This document shows, piece after piece, positions 1-8,441 of a stretch of DNA of 18,982 bases; the first letter of the stretch is position 1; every line of letters starts with the position of its first letter. Both the position numbers and the translations under genes were made by a program. A model generated the notes under the pieces. That model made no database searches. It was not told where the DNA came from and saw only the letters and a program-made list of their open reading frames with translations. Origin of the DNA: Candidatus Poseidonia sp. (GTDB lineage Archaea; Thermoplasmatota; Poseidoniia; Poseidoniales; Poseidoniaceae); contig JALRLQ010000029.1 of the NCBI GenBank assembly GCA_023254365.1, forward strand, positions 1 to 18,982, in the 5' to 3' direction.

Positions 1-298
1 CTTCCATCGAAAAAACGACGATTTTCCCTGCTGGCAACAGCGAATCGTAGGCGTCGATCGTTGGTTCACAATGAGCACACCATGGTGCAGAAAAGTAGGC
101 CATGTACGATGCGTTCGCAAACTCTTCGTAGGTGTGGGTCGCGTTGGTGTGGTCGGTTCCCATCCATGCTGGCATCGCCACCGGTTCCTGGACGGTTGGT
201 ACAACCACGATGTCCTCGACTTGCCGTTCGGGTGGTTCATTGACACACCCTGCCAGCAACACGGTGATGGCAAGCATCACGACGGTACTTCGTTGCAT
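1..298 (-). CDS. Thioredoxin-fold lipoprotein, C-terminus beyond the left edge
   Basis: This is an exported, lipid-anchored thioredoxin-like protein, probably acting on disulfides outside the membrane. About 99 residues are visible. Residues 1-18 form a signal peptide ending in a lipobox, LLAGC, with Cys18 as the predicted lipidated residue. A linker of about 45 residues follows. The thioredoxin active site is at residues 69-77 (FSAPWCAHC), with Cys74 and Cys77 spaced CxxC, and then the start of the next helix. The motif is WCAHC rather than WCGPC, which is common in extracytoplasmic thioredoxin-like proteins. The ATG at 298 is preceded by an SD-like GGTGA at 303-307. The gene lies 33 bases downstream of the DRAM-like gene on the same strand and is probably its operon partner. 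The cis-proline and the rest of the fold are outside the window, so its role as reductase, oxidase or isomerase cannot be told. Confidence 0.85.
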   Translation of the reverse strand, partial: MQRSTVVMLAITVLLAGCVNEPPERQVEDIVVVPTVQEPVAMPAWMGTDHTNATHTYEEFANASYMAYFSAPWCAHCEPTIDAYDSLLPAGKIVVFSME

Positions 299-331
299 GA
301 CCTCACCGTTCGTGGCTCAATGCCGGTTCAC

Positions 332-1042
332 TTAGTCTTGTTCATCATCTGTTGACGCCTGTTGCAAGAGCAGGTCGTGGCGGAACGAGGCCAAGCAGAC
401 CAGCAACCCGGCCACCAACACGTATTCGGCTGGAGCAGCAAAGCGTATGCCGTGCTGAGCCTGATTGAGGAAGGCCTCGGTGCTCATCCCGGTTGGGTCA
501 AAGGTGCTCACGGCCATCTGAAAACTGGTGACCATGACCACGAAACCGGTCAAGGCGAGGATGAAACCCAACCGGCGCATGCGTTTCCCGTCGATGCTTG
601 ACCGGTCGCCGAGGGAGCGTTGTGCGAGGTAGGCCCAAACAATGCCGCCCCCAAAGGCCAACATCGCCGTGGCGATGTGTGGATTGATGAAATCATACAT
701 GTCGAGGTGACTCACCAACACGGTGTTGAGGGCAGCCACCAAACCGAACAAGGTAGCGATGAACCAAAGCCCAGGGTGTTGTGCCTCAAGTGTGTGATAC
801 AGGTGCCATGCGTAGAGCAACTGCACCAAGCCAGTGAGGGTGAGGCCGAGGCTAAAGACGTGGTCCTGCAGGCCGGGGTAGTCGGTCTCTGAAATGAAAA
901 ACGGAACGGCACGAGGATTGTCCAATCCGTGGATCGCCATCGCCGTCACGACGGTGACCAGCGGAACCATCCAACTCGCTTTAGAGAGCAGCAAGCCCTG
1001 TTCACGGGTCAGAGGAAGACGTCGACCGTGTCTTGGATGCAT
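332..1042 (-). CDS. Six-helix membrane protein, Frag1/DRAM/Sfk1-like
   Basis: This is a 236-residue integral membrane protein. Hydrophobic segments lie near residues 24-41, 61-83, 93-112, 120-142, 157-178 and 204-225. The layout resembles the Frag1/DRAM/Sfk1 family: an N-terminal helix, an extracellular loop containing FISETDYPG, a conserved-looking HxxTAMLAFGGG in helix 4, and a last helix beginning AEYVL and ending in FRHDL. Family members are known mainly from eukaryotes (autophagy modulator DRAM, yeast Sfk1), and the molecular function in prokaryotes is not established. The start lies 34 bases inside the upstream SDR gene. It is supported by a GGGAGG SD sequence 10 bases before the ATG, so translation is probably coupled. 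The family call is by pattern only; a generic six-helix membrane protein is the fallback. Confidence 0.85.
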   Translation of the reverse strand: MHPRHGRRLPLTREQGLLLSKASWMVPLVTVVTAMAIHGLDNPRAVPFFISETDYPGLQDHVFSLGLTLTGLVQLLYAWHLYHTLEAQHPGLWFIATLFGLVAALNTVLVSHLDMYDFINPHIATAMLAFGGGIVWAYLAQRSLGDRSSIDGKRMRRLGFILALTGFVVMVTSFQMAVSTFDPTGMSTEAFLNQAQHGIRFAAPAEYVLVAGLLVCLASFRHDLLLQQASTDDEQD

Positions 1043-2028
1043 GTGTCAAAGTCCTCCCATTCCATGCCCAACACCTCTTCGGCTTTGGCACTTGAGTAGT
1101 CGGTGTCTCCACCCATCATGTTCTTGGCCACGGCGCGCGTGAGGTAGCGCTGCCGTCCGAGTTTTCCACCCAACCAATCTTGGAACACCGCCAGCGGGAT
1201 GAGCGTGTTGGGAAGACTGTATTTCGGTGCCTTGGTCGTCGGGTTCAGGGTTCGAATGCGCTTGCAAATGGTCGCCAAGGTCAAATTGGCGTGAGGTGCA
1301 AGAATGAACCTTCCTTCGGCTTCGTCCACCTCAAACGCCCGTCGATGAGCGCGGGCAACGTCGCGAACGTGGACCACCGACATCGGGAATTTCGGGACGA
1401 CGGGGTACTTTCCTGCGATGGCATCGGCGAAGAAATCCACGCTGGGGGTTGGACGAACGAAGCCGCCGCCCAGCACGGCGGTGGGGTTGATCACGCGCAG
1501 GTCGAGATTCAATTCCTCGGCCAATTTCCACGCCAGGTGCTCGGATTGGGTTTTGGCCGTGCTGTAGGGCAGGGACGTGTCGGTGTTCCAAACAGCTTCG
1601 TCCTTCTTCCTCCCTTTGGGTGACGTGCCGACCGCTGCGGTGCTGGAGGTGTAGACCACCCGCTCGATGCCTGCTTTGGCAGCGGCGTGGAAGAGGTGCA
1701 GCGTTCCTTTGTTGGCGGTGTCGAGAATGGCCGTGGCATGGCCTTGGGTGGAGTAGATGGTGGCGGTATGAAACAACCCATCGCAGCCTTCGAGGAGGTC
1801 TGCCCACCCGTCCGCATCCAACACATCGCCCTGAACCAATTCAAGGCGATTTTCTGCGTTCAACGCCTTGGCATGCGCCCGCACATGGTCCACCTTGGCG
1901 GGATCGTTGAGGTCCCGCACAGAGCCTTTGACGGCGTAGCCGTGCTCGAGCAGGTCGCGAACGATGTGATTGCCAATGTGGCCGTTGACGCCGGTAACGA
2001 AGATACGGCGAGGAGCAACGTCGGCCAT
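1009..2028 (-). CDS. NAD(P)-dependent epimerase/dehydratase-type extended SDR
   Basis: This is a 339-residue extended short-chain dehydrogenase/reductase, closest in style to the dihydroflavonol-4-reductase / 3-beta-HSD-like group that oxidises or reduces a hydroxyl or carbonyl with NAD(P). The Rossmann motif TGVNGHIG is at residues 12-19. SVRD at 36-39 follows the second strand, and its Arg suggests NADP preference. GDVLD is at 67-71. YTSST near 126-130 supplies the catalytic Ser, and the YxxxK pair is Tyr155/Lys159. DLRVINPTAVLGGG follows, as in the family. The length is normal and all catalytic residues are present. The substrate cannot be read from sequence. It is the first gene of a minus-strand unit with the DRAM-like gene (34-base overlap) and the lipoprotein. 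No SD sequence precedes the ATG, and a 13-base palindrome sits two bases upstream of it. Confidence 0.92.
   Translation of the reverse strand: MADVAPRRIFVTGVNGHIGNHIVRDLLEHGYAVKGSVRDLNDPAKVDHVRAHAKALNAENRLELVQGDVLDADGWADLLEGCDGLFHTATIYSTQGHATAILDTANKGTLHLFHAAAKAGIERVVYTSSTAAVGTSPKGRKKDEAVWNTDTSLPYSTAKTQSEHLAWKLAEELNLDLRVINPTAVLGGGFVRPTPSVDFFADAIAGKYPVVPKFPMSVVHVRDVARAHRRAFEVDEAEGRFILAPHANLTLATICKRIRTLNPTTKAPKYSLPNTLIPLAVFQDWLGGKLGRQRYLTRAVAKNMMGGDTDYSSAKAEEVLGMEWEDFDTCIQDTVDVFL
1053..1058 (-). promoter_or_regulatory. Shine-Dalgarno site for the DRAM-like gene
   Basis: GGGAGG on the minus strand sits 10 bases before the ATG at 1042 and lies inside the end of the SDR coding sequence. It supports the overlapping start over a later Met (position 970) that would begin inside the first membrane helix. 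The same bases encode part of a WED tripeptide in the SDR protein, so a chance match is possible. Confidence 0.5.
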
Positions 2029-2030
2029 AT

Positions 2031-2043
2031 GCCTCGGCGAGGC
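2031..2043. promoter_or_regulatory. Palindrome in the SDR/cysS divergent gap
   Basis: GCCTCG-g-CGAGGC is a perfect 6-base inverted repeat with a one-base centre. It lies two bases before the SDR start codon, inside the 48-base gap between the divergent SDR and cysS genes. It could be an operator or part of a short 5' hairpin. No clear archaeal TATA box was recognised in the gap. Confidence 0.35.
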
Positions 2044-2076
2044 TTGGGTCCCGTATCAACCTTCAAGTGCATCACC

Positions 2077-3585
2077 ATGCAGCCCCAAACGAAGCCCATG
2101 CCCATCCGCGTTCACGACACCCGACGGCGAGAAAAGGTGGATTTCACCACCCTGAAGCCGGGACAGGTCTCGATGTATGTCTGTGGTGTGACGGTGTACG
2201 ACCGCTGTCATTTGGGGCATGCTCGTTGCTACTTGGCGTTTGACCTGATTCATCGCTGGCTCGAATCGAGTGGTTACGACGTGCACTACGTTCAGAACTT
2301 CACCGATATCGATGACAAGATCATTCACCGTGCCAACGAATTGGACGGTGACTGGAAAGCGTTGGTGGACGCCAACATCGAGGCGTATTACGAGGACATG
2401 GATGCGTTGAACATTCTGAGAGCCGATGTTTACCCTCGATGCACAGAGTACGTCGACGACATGATTCGCATCACGCAAGACCTCATCGACAAGGGGCACG
2501 CCTACCAAGCCAACGACGGCGTCTACTTCCACGTTGAGTCCGCACCGGAGAAGTACGGGCAACTCACCGGCCAGTCCATCGATGCTGTTCGTTCGGGCGC
2601 TGGTGGGCGCGTGGACGATACCGGTTCAGGAAAGCGAGACCACAAGGACTTCGCTTTGTGGAAGGCGGCCAAACCGGGTGAACCGACTTGGGACTCACCG
2701 TGGGGGCCAGGCCGGCCCGGGTGGCACATTGAATGCACGGCCATGTCGTTGGACCATTTCGAAAAGGAATTCGACATTCACGGCGGCGGCCATGACCTGC
2801 GCTTCCCGCATCACGAGGCTGAAATTTTCCAAGGCGAATGCCACACCGGTCATTCTCCCGTCGTGCATCACTGGTTGCACAACGGCTTTGTCAACATCGA
2901 TGGAGAAAAGATGAGCAAGTCGCTTGACAACTTCTGGACCATTCGAGACATCCTCGCTCAAGTCGATGCCATGGTGCTCCGCTTTGCCCTCATCAACGCA
3001 CACTATCGTTCACCCATCGACATGAACGAGGCCTTGCTCAACGATGCCGAGCGAAATTACAACCGCTTGTTGGGCTGCTATGTTGATGCCCTCAAGGCCG
3101 CAAAGGACCCCAACCCTGTGGCCTTGCCCCAACCCGACCTTGCTTCTCCCCTGCCCCTCGGCAAATCGCTTGGGTTGCTCGAAAAAATGGGTGAAGGGTT
3201 CGCCCAAGCGATGGATGACGACTTCAATTCCCGAGAAGCTGTCGCCAAGGTGCTCGGCATGGTCCGTGAAATCACGAAAGTTCTCGGTTCTGACATGGAA
3301 TCGGCTGACCACAACGCCTTCGCCCATTACGCTGTGGAGTTGTTGGAAGAAACCGCTGGACGGGTCTTGGGCGTGTTGCCCTCCCAAGAGGTGGCGTTGG
3401 CAGAGCCGGAAGAAGACCCGCGGAAGGCCGAAATTGCCGACCAAGTCGAGGCCTTGTTGGTTCAACGAGCAGAAGCACGTGAAGCAAAAGACTGGGCGGT
3501 TGCCGATTCTATTCGTGACCAACTCAACGAGTTGGGCGTGGTCGTGACGGACACGGCCACCGGTCCCGAATGGGATCTGGCCTGA
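2077..3585 (+). CDS. cysS: Cysteinyl-tRNA synthetase
   Basis: This cytoplasmic class I aminoacyl-tRNA synthetase charges tRNA-Cys. It has 502 residues from the chosen ATG. MYVCGVTVYD precedes the HIGH-type motif HLGH (45-48), and KMSKS is at 278-282. The Zn ligands expected from the E. coli enzyme are all present: Cys36, Cys220 (in WHIEC), His245 and Glu249 (in FPHHEAE). GGGHDLRFPHHE is diagnostic of CysRS. A DALR-type helical domain fills the C-terminal third, and the final stretch contains KDWAVADSIRDQL, typical of the family end. The reading frame is open upstream to 1687, but that part is antisense to the SDR gene and resembles nothing, so it is excluded. A second ATG at 2098 gives a 495-residue protein whose N-terminus matches E. 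coli CysRS length even better. The stop codon abuts that of the convergent amidohydrolase gene. Confidence 0.97.
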   Translation: MQPQTKPMPIRVHDTRRREKVDFTTLKPGQVSMYVCGVTVYDRCHLGHARCYLAFDLIHRWLESSGYDVHYVQNFTDIDDKIIHRANELDGDWKALVDANIEAYYEDMDALNILRADVYPRCTEYVDDMIRITQDLIDKGHAYQANDGVYFHVESAPEKYGQLTGQSIDAVRSGAGGRVDDTGSGKRDHKDFALWKAAKPGEPTWDSPWGPGRPGWHIECTAMSLDHFEKEFDIHGGGHDLRFPHHEAEIFQGECHTGHSPVVHHWLHNGFVNIDGEKMSKSLDNFWTIRDILAQVDAMVLRFALINAHYRSPIDMNEALLNDAERNYNRLLGCYVDALKAAKDPNPVALPQPDLASPLPLGKSLGLLEKMGEGFAQAMDDDFNSREAVAKVLGMVREITKVLGSDMESADHNAFAHYAVELLEETAGRVLGVLPSQEVALAEPEEDPRKAEIADQVEALLVQRAEAREAKDWAVADSIRDQLNELGVVVTDTATGPEWDLA

Positions 3586-6117
3586 TCACTCTTCTTCGTT
3601 GGGCGGCGCTGACAACGGCGGCGGTGCAGGAACAAATCCAACCTCCGCTGCCCCCAGGGCTTGCTCTTGTTCGTCCCACATTTTCTCGATGTGGACTTCT
3701 TGAGCCAGCGCATCTTCACTTCCTCTTGATACGAGGAAGAGCGCCACCAGCATGACGACGATGATGCCAAAGAACAACATCAACGCGACCTGTTCGATGT
3801 CTTCCTCACCTTGCGAGGTGTCGACCGGGGCCTTGGTCAATCCGGGGTTGGAGGCGCCATCGTCAGGCGTGTTGTCGGTGGTTTGGTTGGTTGTGGTGGT
3901 TTGGTTGTTCTGTGGTTGCTCGGTGTCGTCTTGACACGGTGGCAACGAACCGTCGTCGCACGGTTCAGGTTGTGTTTCCGTGACGGTTTCAAACTCGGTG
4001 ACCGAAGGAAGCGTTTCCGCCCGGTCGTAATACCGGTCGTAGAGGTTGGAAAGGTCGATTTGAGCGTTGGCTTGCGCAGAACCGTTGAGGACTCGGAAGT
4101 AGCGCTCGTCGCCGTAGGTGTACCAGGGGTCGAGACCGACTTCCGACATTCCTGCGATAACCCCATCGAAGTCGTTGGCGTCACCGAAGGCGGCGGTCAT
4201 TTCTTCCACGTCAAAGCGCATCGCCATCGTCAGGTTCTCGGTGATGCTGGCCCATGTCTGAGCGCCTTCCGGGGCTGCGAGGAAGGTGACGTCGAGCACC
4301 TTGTCAAACTTGCCAGCAGGTTCGTGGTCGTCGCCCTTGAGCGCCGTCATCAAGTCCTCATCACCGTAGATTGCCAAACCACCAACCACCGAGAGACGAA
4401 CATCAGGGTCAACGGCGTTGATGAGGTTTCGATAGGGATTGGTGTGGATGTTGTCGATCACGACGAGGTCGGCCGCCGTACCGGGCGTGAGGGTGCCAAC
4501 ATCGTTTTGCCAGTTGGTGGCGTAGGCTGCGCCGGAGGTCACCATTTCCACCAGTTCGTAATCGGTGAAGATGTCGCCAAGCATCTCATCGTCCCACAGG
4601 TCGGCCACCTTCAGTTCATGCAGCGGTGACTTTGACCCGGAGGGAGCCCAATCGGGAGCCAAGGTGATGTGGACACCCGCTGCTTTGGCTGCAGCGATAT
4701 CGGCGGTTTGACCGTAGAGCAACAGGTTGGACAGAGGCGACCACACAAGACTCGCGCCCACCTCGGCCATCTTGGTGAATTCCGGTTCGCCAAGCGCCAC
4801 GCCGTGAATGAGGACCAATTCGCCCACGAGAAGGTTGTTCTGAACGAGGATATCGAATTCAGCACGACTTGATTCGTCAACGCCTTCGGCGATGTGAATG
4901 AACCACGCGTCGAGTTCGCCGCTGGCGTTGCCGGTTTTGATGTGGTTGCCGACGTAGTCCGAGGTCAGTTCGGTGACCTTGGTGTGGATTTCGTCCCTTC
5001 CGAAGTTGTAGTCCTCGATGTTGCGGGCCAGGACCGTAGCGTAGCTGTCATCGGGGTTGCTGGGGCTGCCTTGGGCGGCGGTGGTTCCACCGACGATGGA
5101 CTTCATTTCGATGTACTTCATCGCTTGCGATTCCATGTTCCAATAGGGGCCGGAGTGAACGAGCATTTTCGGTTTGGTGACCTGTTCGCTGTAATCGGGG
5201 TGGTTTTTCCATTCGTAGCGATTGTTGTACCCGCCCCAAGGGTTGCGGTTCTGTTCCGAAAGGTGTGGCGTCATTTCCCAGAGGGGTGCTTGGTTGTAGT
5301 GAAGGTGATTGTGAAGGTCGATGAGGCCGGGGTAGATGGTCCCGTTGGTCTCCAAAACGGGGACGTTGGTGAGTTGAATGTTGGAAGGGACGTCGTTTTC
5401 CCAAACGGCTTCAATCATGCCGTCTTTGATCAAGAGGTGGCCTTCGTTGATGACGTCGGCCTCACCGGTCATCGGAACGATTCGGCCCTTGAGCACGTAG
5501 GCTCCCGTGTGCACGTTGTCGGTCATTCCATAACAGCGAACCATGTTTTGCGCCACGCCGTACGAACTGTCGTCTCCCCAACCCGGTGTGGGCGGGTCAA
5601 CTTTCGTGACGGTGCCGTTGAGGCCTTTGACATAGGAAGTGTCCCACCACGAGTCTTCGGCAGGATAGGACAGCGTGTCGATGACGTTGCCGGATGCATC
5701 GGAGATGGTGACCGTTTCATCGTTCCAATAATCCAGTTCTATTCGGGAACTGGCGCGAAAAATGACGATGTAGTCGTTGGGGGCGACGGTGGTGTTCCAT
5801 GCCAGCCGGCAAGGTGCGGAGCCACCGTCGGTGATGTCGTCCAAGATCCAATCGGAAACATCCACGGGTTCAGCGCCGGTGTTCCACAGTTCGATGAATT
5901 GGTCCGATACCGAGCCGATGTCTCCATCTCCATTCCAATCCGTTCCGTTGTAGTCCGGACTCGACGCAGAAACCAAAATTTCGCTGATGCGAATATCGCT
6001 CGCACCTCGGGCGGCGACTTCCGAAACACTTGGTTGGGTTGCGGGTTGGAGCACGGGCGTCATGCTCGCCGTCAAGAAGAGGCCACCGAGCAGCAGCGAA
6101 AGCATCCACTTTTGCAT
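3586..6117 (-). CDS. Membrane-anchored lamin-tail-domain amidohydrolase
   Basis: This 843-residue protein is probably a surface hydrolase or deaminase. In order it has: a signal peptide or anchor (residues 1-23); a lamin-tail domain (about 41-158, with ISEILVSA, NGDGD and FIELWNTGAEPVDVSDW); an amidohydrolase domain (about 205-620); a region of about 110 residues; a Thr/Asn/Gln/Asp-rich linker with NxT sequons; a C-terminal membrane helix (about 776-797); and a 45-residue Pro/Glu-rich tail, presumably cytoplasmic. Metal-site residues of the SAH/MTA-deaminase/chlorohydrolase-like group are intact: HNH at 269-271, HIAE at 408-411, His438 and Asp489, plus SPLSNLLLYG. Catalysis is therefore plausible, but the substrate is unknown. 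The ATG at 6117 was chosen because MQKWMLSLLLGG begins a clean signal sequence; an ATG at 6144 adds nine unconvincing residues. The gene converges on cysS with no gap and diverges from trx. Confidence 0.92.
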   Translation of the reverse strand: MQKWMLSLLLGGLFLTASMTPVLQPATQPSVSEVAARGASDIRISEILVSASSPDYNGTDWNGDGDIGSVSDQFIELWNTGAEPVDVSDWILDDITDGGSAPCRLAWNTTVAPNDYIVIFRASSRIELDYWNDETVTISDASGNVIDTLSYPAEDSWWDTSYVKGLNGTVTKVDPPTPGWGDDSSYGVAQNMVRCYGMTDNVHTGAYVLKGRIVPMTGEADVINEGHLLIKDGMIEAVWENDVPSNIQLTNVPVLETNGTIYPGLIDLHNHLHYNQAPLWEMTPHLSEQNRNPWGGYNNRYEWKNHPDYSEQVTKPKMLVHSGPYWNMESQAMKYIEMKSIVGGTTAAQGSPSNPDDSYATVLARNIEDYNFGRDEIHTKVTELTSDYVGNHIKTGNASGELDAWFIHIAEGVDESSRAEFDILVQNNLLVGELVLIHGVALGEPEFTKMAEVGASLVWSPLSNLLLYGQTADIAAAKAAGVHITLAPDWAPSGSKSPLHELKVADLWDDEMLGDIFTDYELVEMVTSGAAYATNWQNDVGTLTPGTAADLVVIDNIHTNPYRNLINAVDPDVRLSVVGGLAIYGDEDLMTALKGDDHEPAGKFDKVLDVTFLAAPEGAQTWASITENLTMAMRFDVEEMTAAFGDANDFDGVIAGMSEVGLDPWYTYGDERYFRVLNGSAQANAQIDLSNLYDRYYDRAETLPSVTEFETVTETQPEPCDDGSLPPCQDDTEQPQNNQTTTTNQTTDNTPDDGASNPGLTKAPVDTSQGEEDIEQVALMLFFGIIVVMLVALFLVSRGSEDALAQEVHIEKMWDEQEQALGAAEVGFVPAPPPLSAPPNEEE

Positions 6118-6118
6118 G

Positions 6119-6133
6119 GAGTCGTCGACACTC
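6119..6133. promoter_or_regulatory. Imperfect dyad at the start of the amidohydrolase gene
   Basis: GAGT-c-GTCGAC-ACTC is an inverted repeat with one bulged base. It lies one base upstream of the amidohydrolase ATG within the 93-base divergent gap to thioredoxin. The rest of the gap (6134-6210) is relatively A/T-rich near TTGTTGTATTCTC and GAAAAAGGGTAAACG and presumably carries both promoters, but no consensus TATA box is clear. CACATGGC occurs twice (6174-6181 and 6208-6215), the second copy overlapping the trx start. Confidence 0.3.
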
Positions 6134-6210
6134 TGCCAGCACATAAGGAAGACTCCGATGTTTGTTGTATTCTCACATGGCTTGAAAAAGGGTAAACGTT
6201 AGCTTCCCAC

Positions 6211-6582
6211 ATGGCAACCGTTGAATTAACTGAACCCATCTTCGCTGAGACCATCGAAAACAACACGCTGGTCATTCTGGACTTTTGGGCGGAATGGTGC
6301 GGCCCCTGCAAGGCCTACGGTCCGGTGTACGAGCGCGTCTCAGAGGAGTTCCCCGACGTGGTGTTTGGGAAAATTGACACCGAAGAACAGCAAGCGCTTG
6401 CCGGCATGTTCGGTATTCGTTCCATCCCCACCACCATTGCGTTCAAGGAGGGTATCGGCGTGTTCATGCAGCCTGGTGCCTTGCCCGAGGCAGCGTTGCG
6501 AGATTTGGTTGAAAAACTGAAGGAGTTGGACATGGATGAAGTCCGTGCCGAGATGGAAGCCAACGAAGGCAACGACGATTGA
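6211..6582 (+). CDS. trxA: Thioredoxin
   Basis: This 123-residue cytoplasmic thioredoxin is a general dithiol/disulfide exchange protein. The active site is FWAEWCGPCK, with Cys30 and Cys33 in the canonical WCGPC. The cis-proline is Pro73 in RSIPTT. Asp24 in LDF occupies the usual buried acidic position. There is no signal peptide or membrane segment. The acidic C-terminal tail of about 15 residues is slightly longer than in classic thioredoxins. The start codon has no SD sequence, consistent with a leaderless transcript. The S15-like lipoprotein gene follows 49 bases downstream on the same strand, and the amidohydrolase gene diverges upstream. Its redox partner is not encoded in the window. 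Confidence 0.95.
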   Translation: MATVELTEPIFAETIENNTLVILDFWAEWCGPCKAYGPVYERVSEEFPDVVFGKIDTEEQQALAGMFGIRSIPTTIAFKEGIGVFMQPGALPEAALRDLVEKLKELDMDEVRAEMEANEGNDD

Positions 6583-6631
6583 AACACAGTCTGCCGATTG
6601 ATTGAAAGCACCGCCTTGTTCACGTGGTTTC

Positions 6632-8437
6632 ATGGACCTCAAGCCGTTGTTGGTGGTGCTGCTCTTCGCCACCAGCATGCTCGCAGGTTGTTTTGGTGAA
6701 GACGAGGCCGTCACGAACGCCCCCTCCTCCACCGATGTTTATCCCGAACCGTGGGAACGAACCGACCTGGTGTACAACGACCAGGACATTTACGCTCGAG
6801 TGACGGTCAACGGTTCCCACGCCATTGACGCCGTCCGCTCGGTGTACGTCCCGGTCGAGACCATCACGGCTGCTGATGGTGGTGCAGGGTTGACCGGTGA
6901 CGCCGAGGTGCATCTCGGCCTGTGGTTGCCGGTGATCGACGGGTGCGATTGGGAGAGCGAATCGTTGAGCGCAGACTGTCAGGTCCCCGTCATCGCCGAA
7001 ATCGGACCCTACTACAATGACGGGGACGTTGATGCGCTGACGCCCGCCGACCGCCTCGGCAAGATGTTGATTGAAAACTACGTGCCTCACGGTTTTGGCG
7101 TAGCGCAAGTCTCGGTCTTCGGAACCGGTGAATCGAACCACTGCATGGACCTCATGGGCACCGATGAGCAACGAGGCATCGATGCGGCCGTGACGTGGCT
7201 TGGAACACAACCTTGGTCCAACGGCAACGTCGGCATCATCGGAAAGTCCTACGACGGCTCAACGCCGTGGCAAGCAGCGACCTTTGGCAACCCCCACCTG
7301 GCGACCATCGTGCCCATGTCCGGCCTCATTGGCGTGCACGAATTGATGTGGCGCAACGGCAGCATGGAGGCACGAGGCATGATCATGCACAACGGCGTTT
7401 ACGGCTCCTTCGGCATCGACGGTGATTCCGAAGACGCCCACACCCTTTGTGAAGGCTACATAGAAGGGTACGTCAACGGGCCTGCAGCCTACCTCTCAGG
7501 CGGCATGGTCACCTACGGTGGCAACGACTACTGGACCGAACGCTCCTTCCTCGACCGCGTGCTGGCCAATTACAACGGTTCCGTCTACATCATTCAGGGC
7601 ATGCAAGATTGGAACGTTGACCCGCACATGTCGTTCCCAACCCACCAACTTGTTGAGGACGCAGGCATTGAAATCAAGACGCTCGCCGGACAGTGGGCGC
7701 ACGACTATCCAGACCGAAAGTCGGGTCACAGCAGCCTTCCTTCGGGCGAGGGTGCGGAGGCCTACCCTTACACCCTCCGATGGGATTGGGCGGACGAGAT
7801 GCTCTACTGGTTCAACTGGTACCTCAAGGGCGAAGGGCGCGCACCGACGCTCGGTGTTGAAATGCAGGACAACCGCGGCGGCTGGCGTTTCGAGACAACC
7901 TATCCTCCAGTAGACACCACCTACGTTGACATCAACGGCGACGACTTGAGCCCGTCAGGGGCCTCCATCGGAGGGTCAAGCGGCTCCATCACGATGACCT
8001 ACGGGCCGTTTGCCAACGACACCTTCATCGTCGGTATGCCCAGTTTCCACATTCCCGTCACCCCCCACACCACCAACGGTGCACACGGGTTCCTGACGAT
8101 GGAGGACGAGAACGGGATGCATCTTGGTCATGCCGTGATGGATTTCCGATTCCATGCCGGAGGGCGTGATGGACAAGAAGTGCTGGCTCCTTTTGTGACC
8201 GTGACGGGGAAAATGGAGTTCCTTCCCATGGACATTTTCCTCGAAGCGGGTGAATCCATCGTCATCACCATGACGCAAACCGGGTACGACTACGTACCGT
8301 CCCCAGCAAGCGCTGGAAGTTATTCCATCGATTGGTCACAAGCGACGCTCACGCTGCCGCTGATTGAGCGCTCGTGCGATGCGTTGTTCCAAGCACCGAT
8401 GCACGCCTACGGTGACGAAGCACAACGGGCGTGTTGA
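6632..8437 (+). CDS. S15-family X-Pro dipeptidyl-peptidase-like lipoprotein (CocE/NonD hydrolase)
   Basis: This 601-residue exported serine hydrolase is predicted to cleave X-Pro dipeptides or related amides or esters at the cell surface. The signal peptide ends in the lipobox MLAGC, with Cys20 predicted to be lipidated. The alpha/beta-hydrolase core carries the nucleophile Ser206 in GKSYDGS, Asp326 in GMQDWNVDP and His357 in GQWAHDYPD, a complete S15 triad. The C-terminal domain from about residue 425 is the beta jelly roll typical of PepX_C, including [20 protein letters not shown]. The length is normal for the family. A TTG start at 6602 would add ten residues before the signal peptide, so the ATG at 6632 was taken. 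Six cysteines remain besides the lipid Cys. The gene probably shares a transcript with trx but could have its own promoter in the 49-base gap. True substrate preference (peptidase or esterase) is not decidable. Confidence 0.93.
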   Translation: MDLKPLLVVLLFATSMLAGCFGEDEAVTNAPSSTDVYPEPWERTDLVYNDQDIYARVTVNGSHAIDAVRSVYVPVETITAADGGAGLTGDAEVHLGLWLPVIDGCDWESESLSADCQVPVIAEIGPYYNDGDVDALTPADRLGKMLIENYVPHGFGVAQVSVFGTGESNHCMDLMGTDEQRGIDAAVTWLGTQPWSNGNVGIIGKSYDGSTPWQAATFGNPHLATIVPMSGLIGVHELMWRNGSMEARGMIMHNGVYGSFGIDGDSEDAHTLCEGYIEGYVNGPAAYLSGGMVTYGGNDYWTERSFLDRVLANYNGSVYIIQGMQDWNVDPHMSFPTHQLVEDAGIEIKTLAGQWAHDYPDRKSGHSSLPSGEGAEAYPYTLRWDWADEMLYWFNWYLKGEGRAPTLGVEMQDNRGGWRFETTYPPVDTTYVDINGDDLSPSGASIGGSSGSITMTYGPFANDTFIVGMPSFHIPVTPHTTNGAHGFLTMEDENGMHLGHAVMDFRFHAGGRDGQEVLAPFVTVTGKMEFLPMDIFLEAGESIVITMTQTGYDYVPSPASAGSYSIDWSQATLTLPLIERSCDALFQAPMHAYGDEAQRAC

Positions 8438-8441
8438 TGCG

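Noticed and set aside
1687..2076. N-terminal extension of CysRS by 130 residues
   Set aside because: It is antisense to the SDR gene, and CysRS normally starts close to the chosen ATG.
4894..6195. Open frame of 433 codons antisense to the amidohydrolase
   Set aside because: Valine/glycine-rich antisense translation without motifs. The minus strand encodes the metal site and lamin-tail domain.
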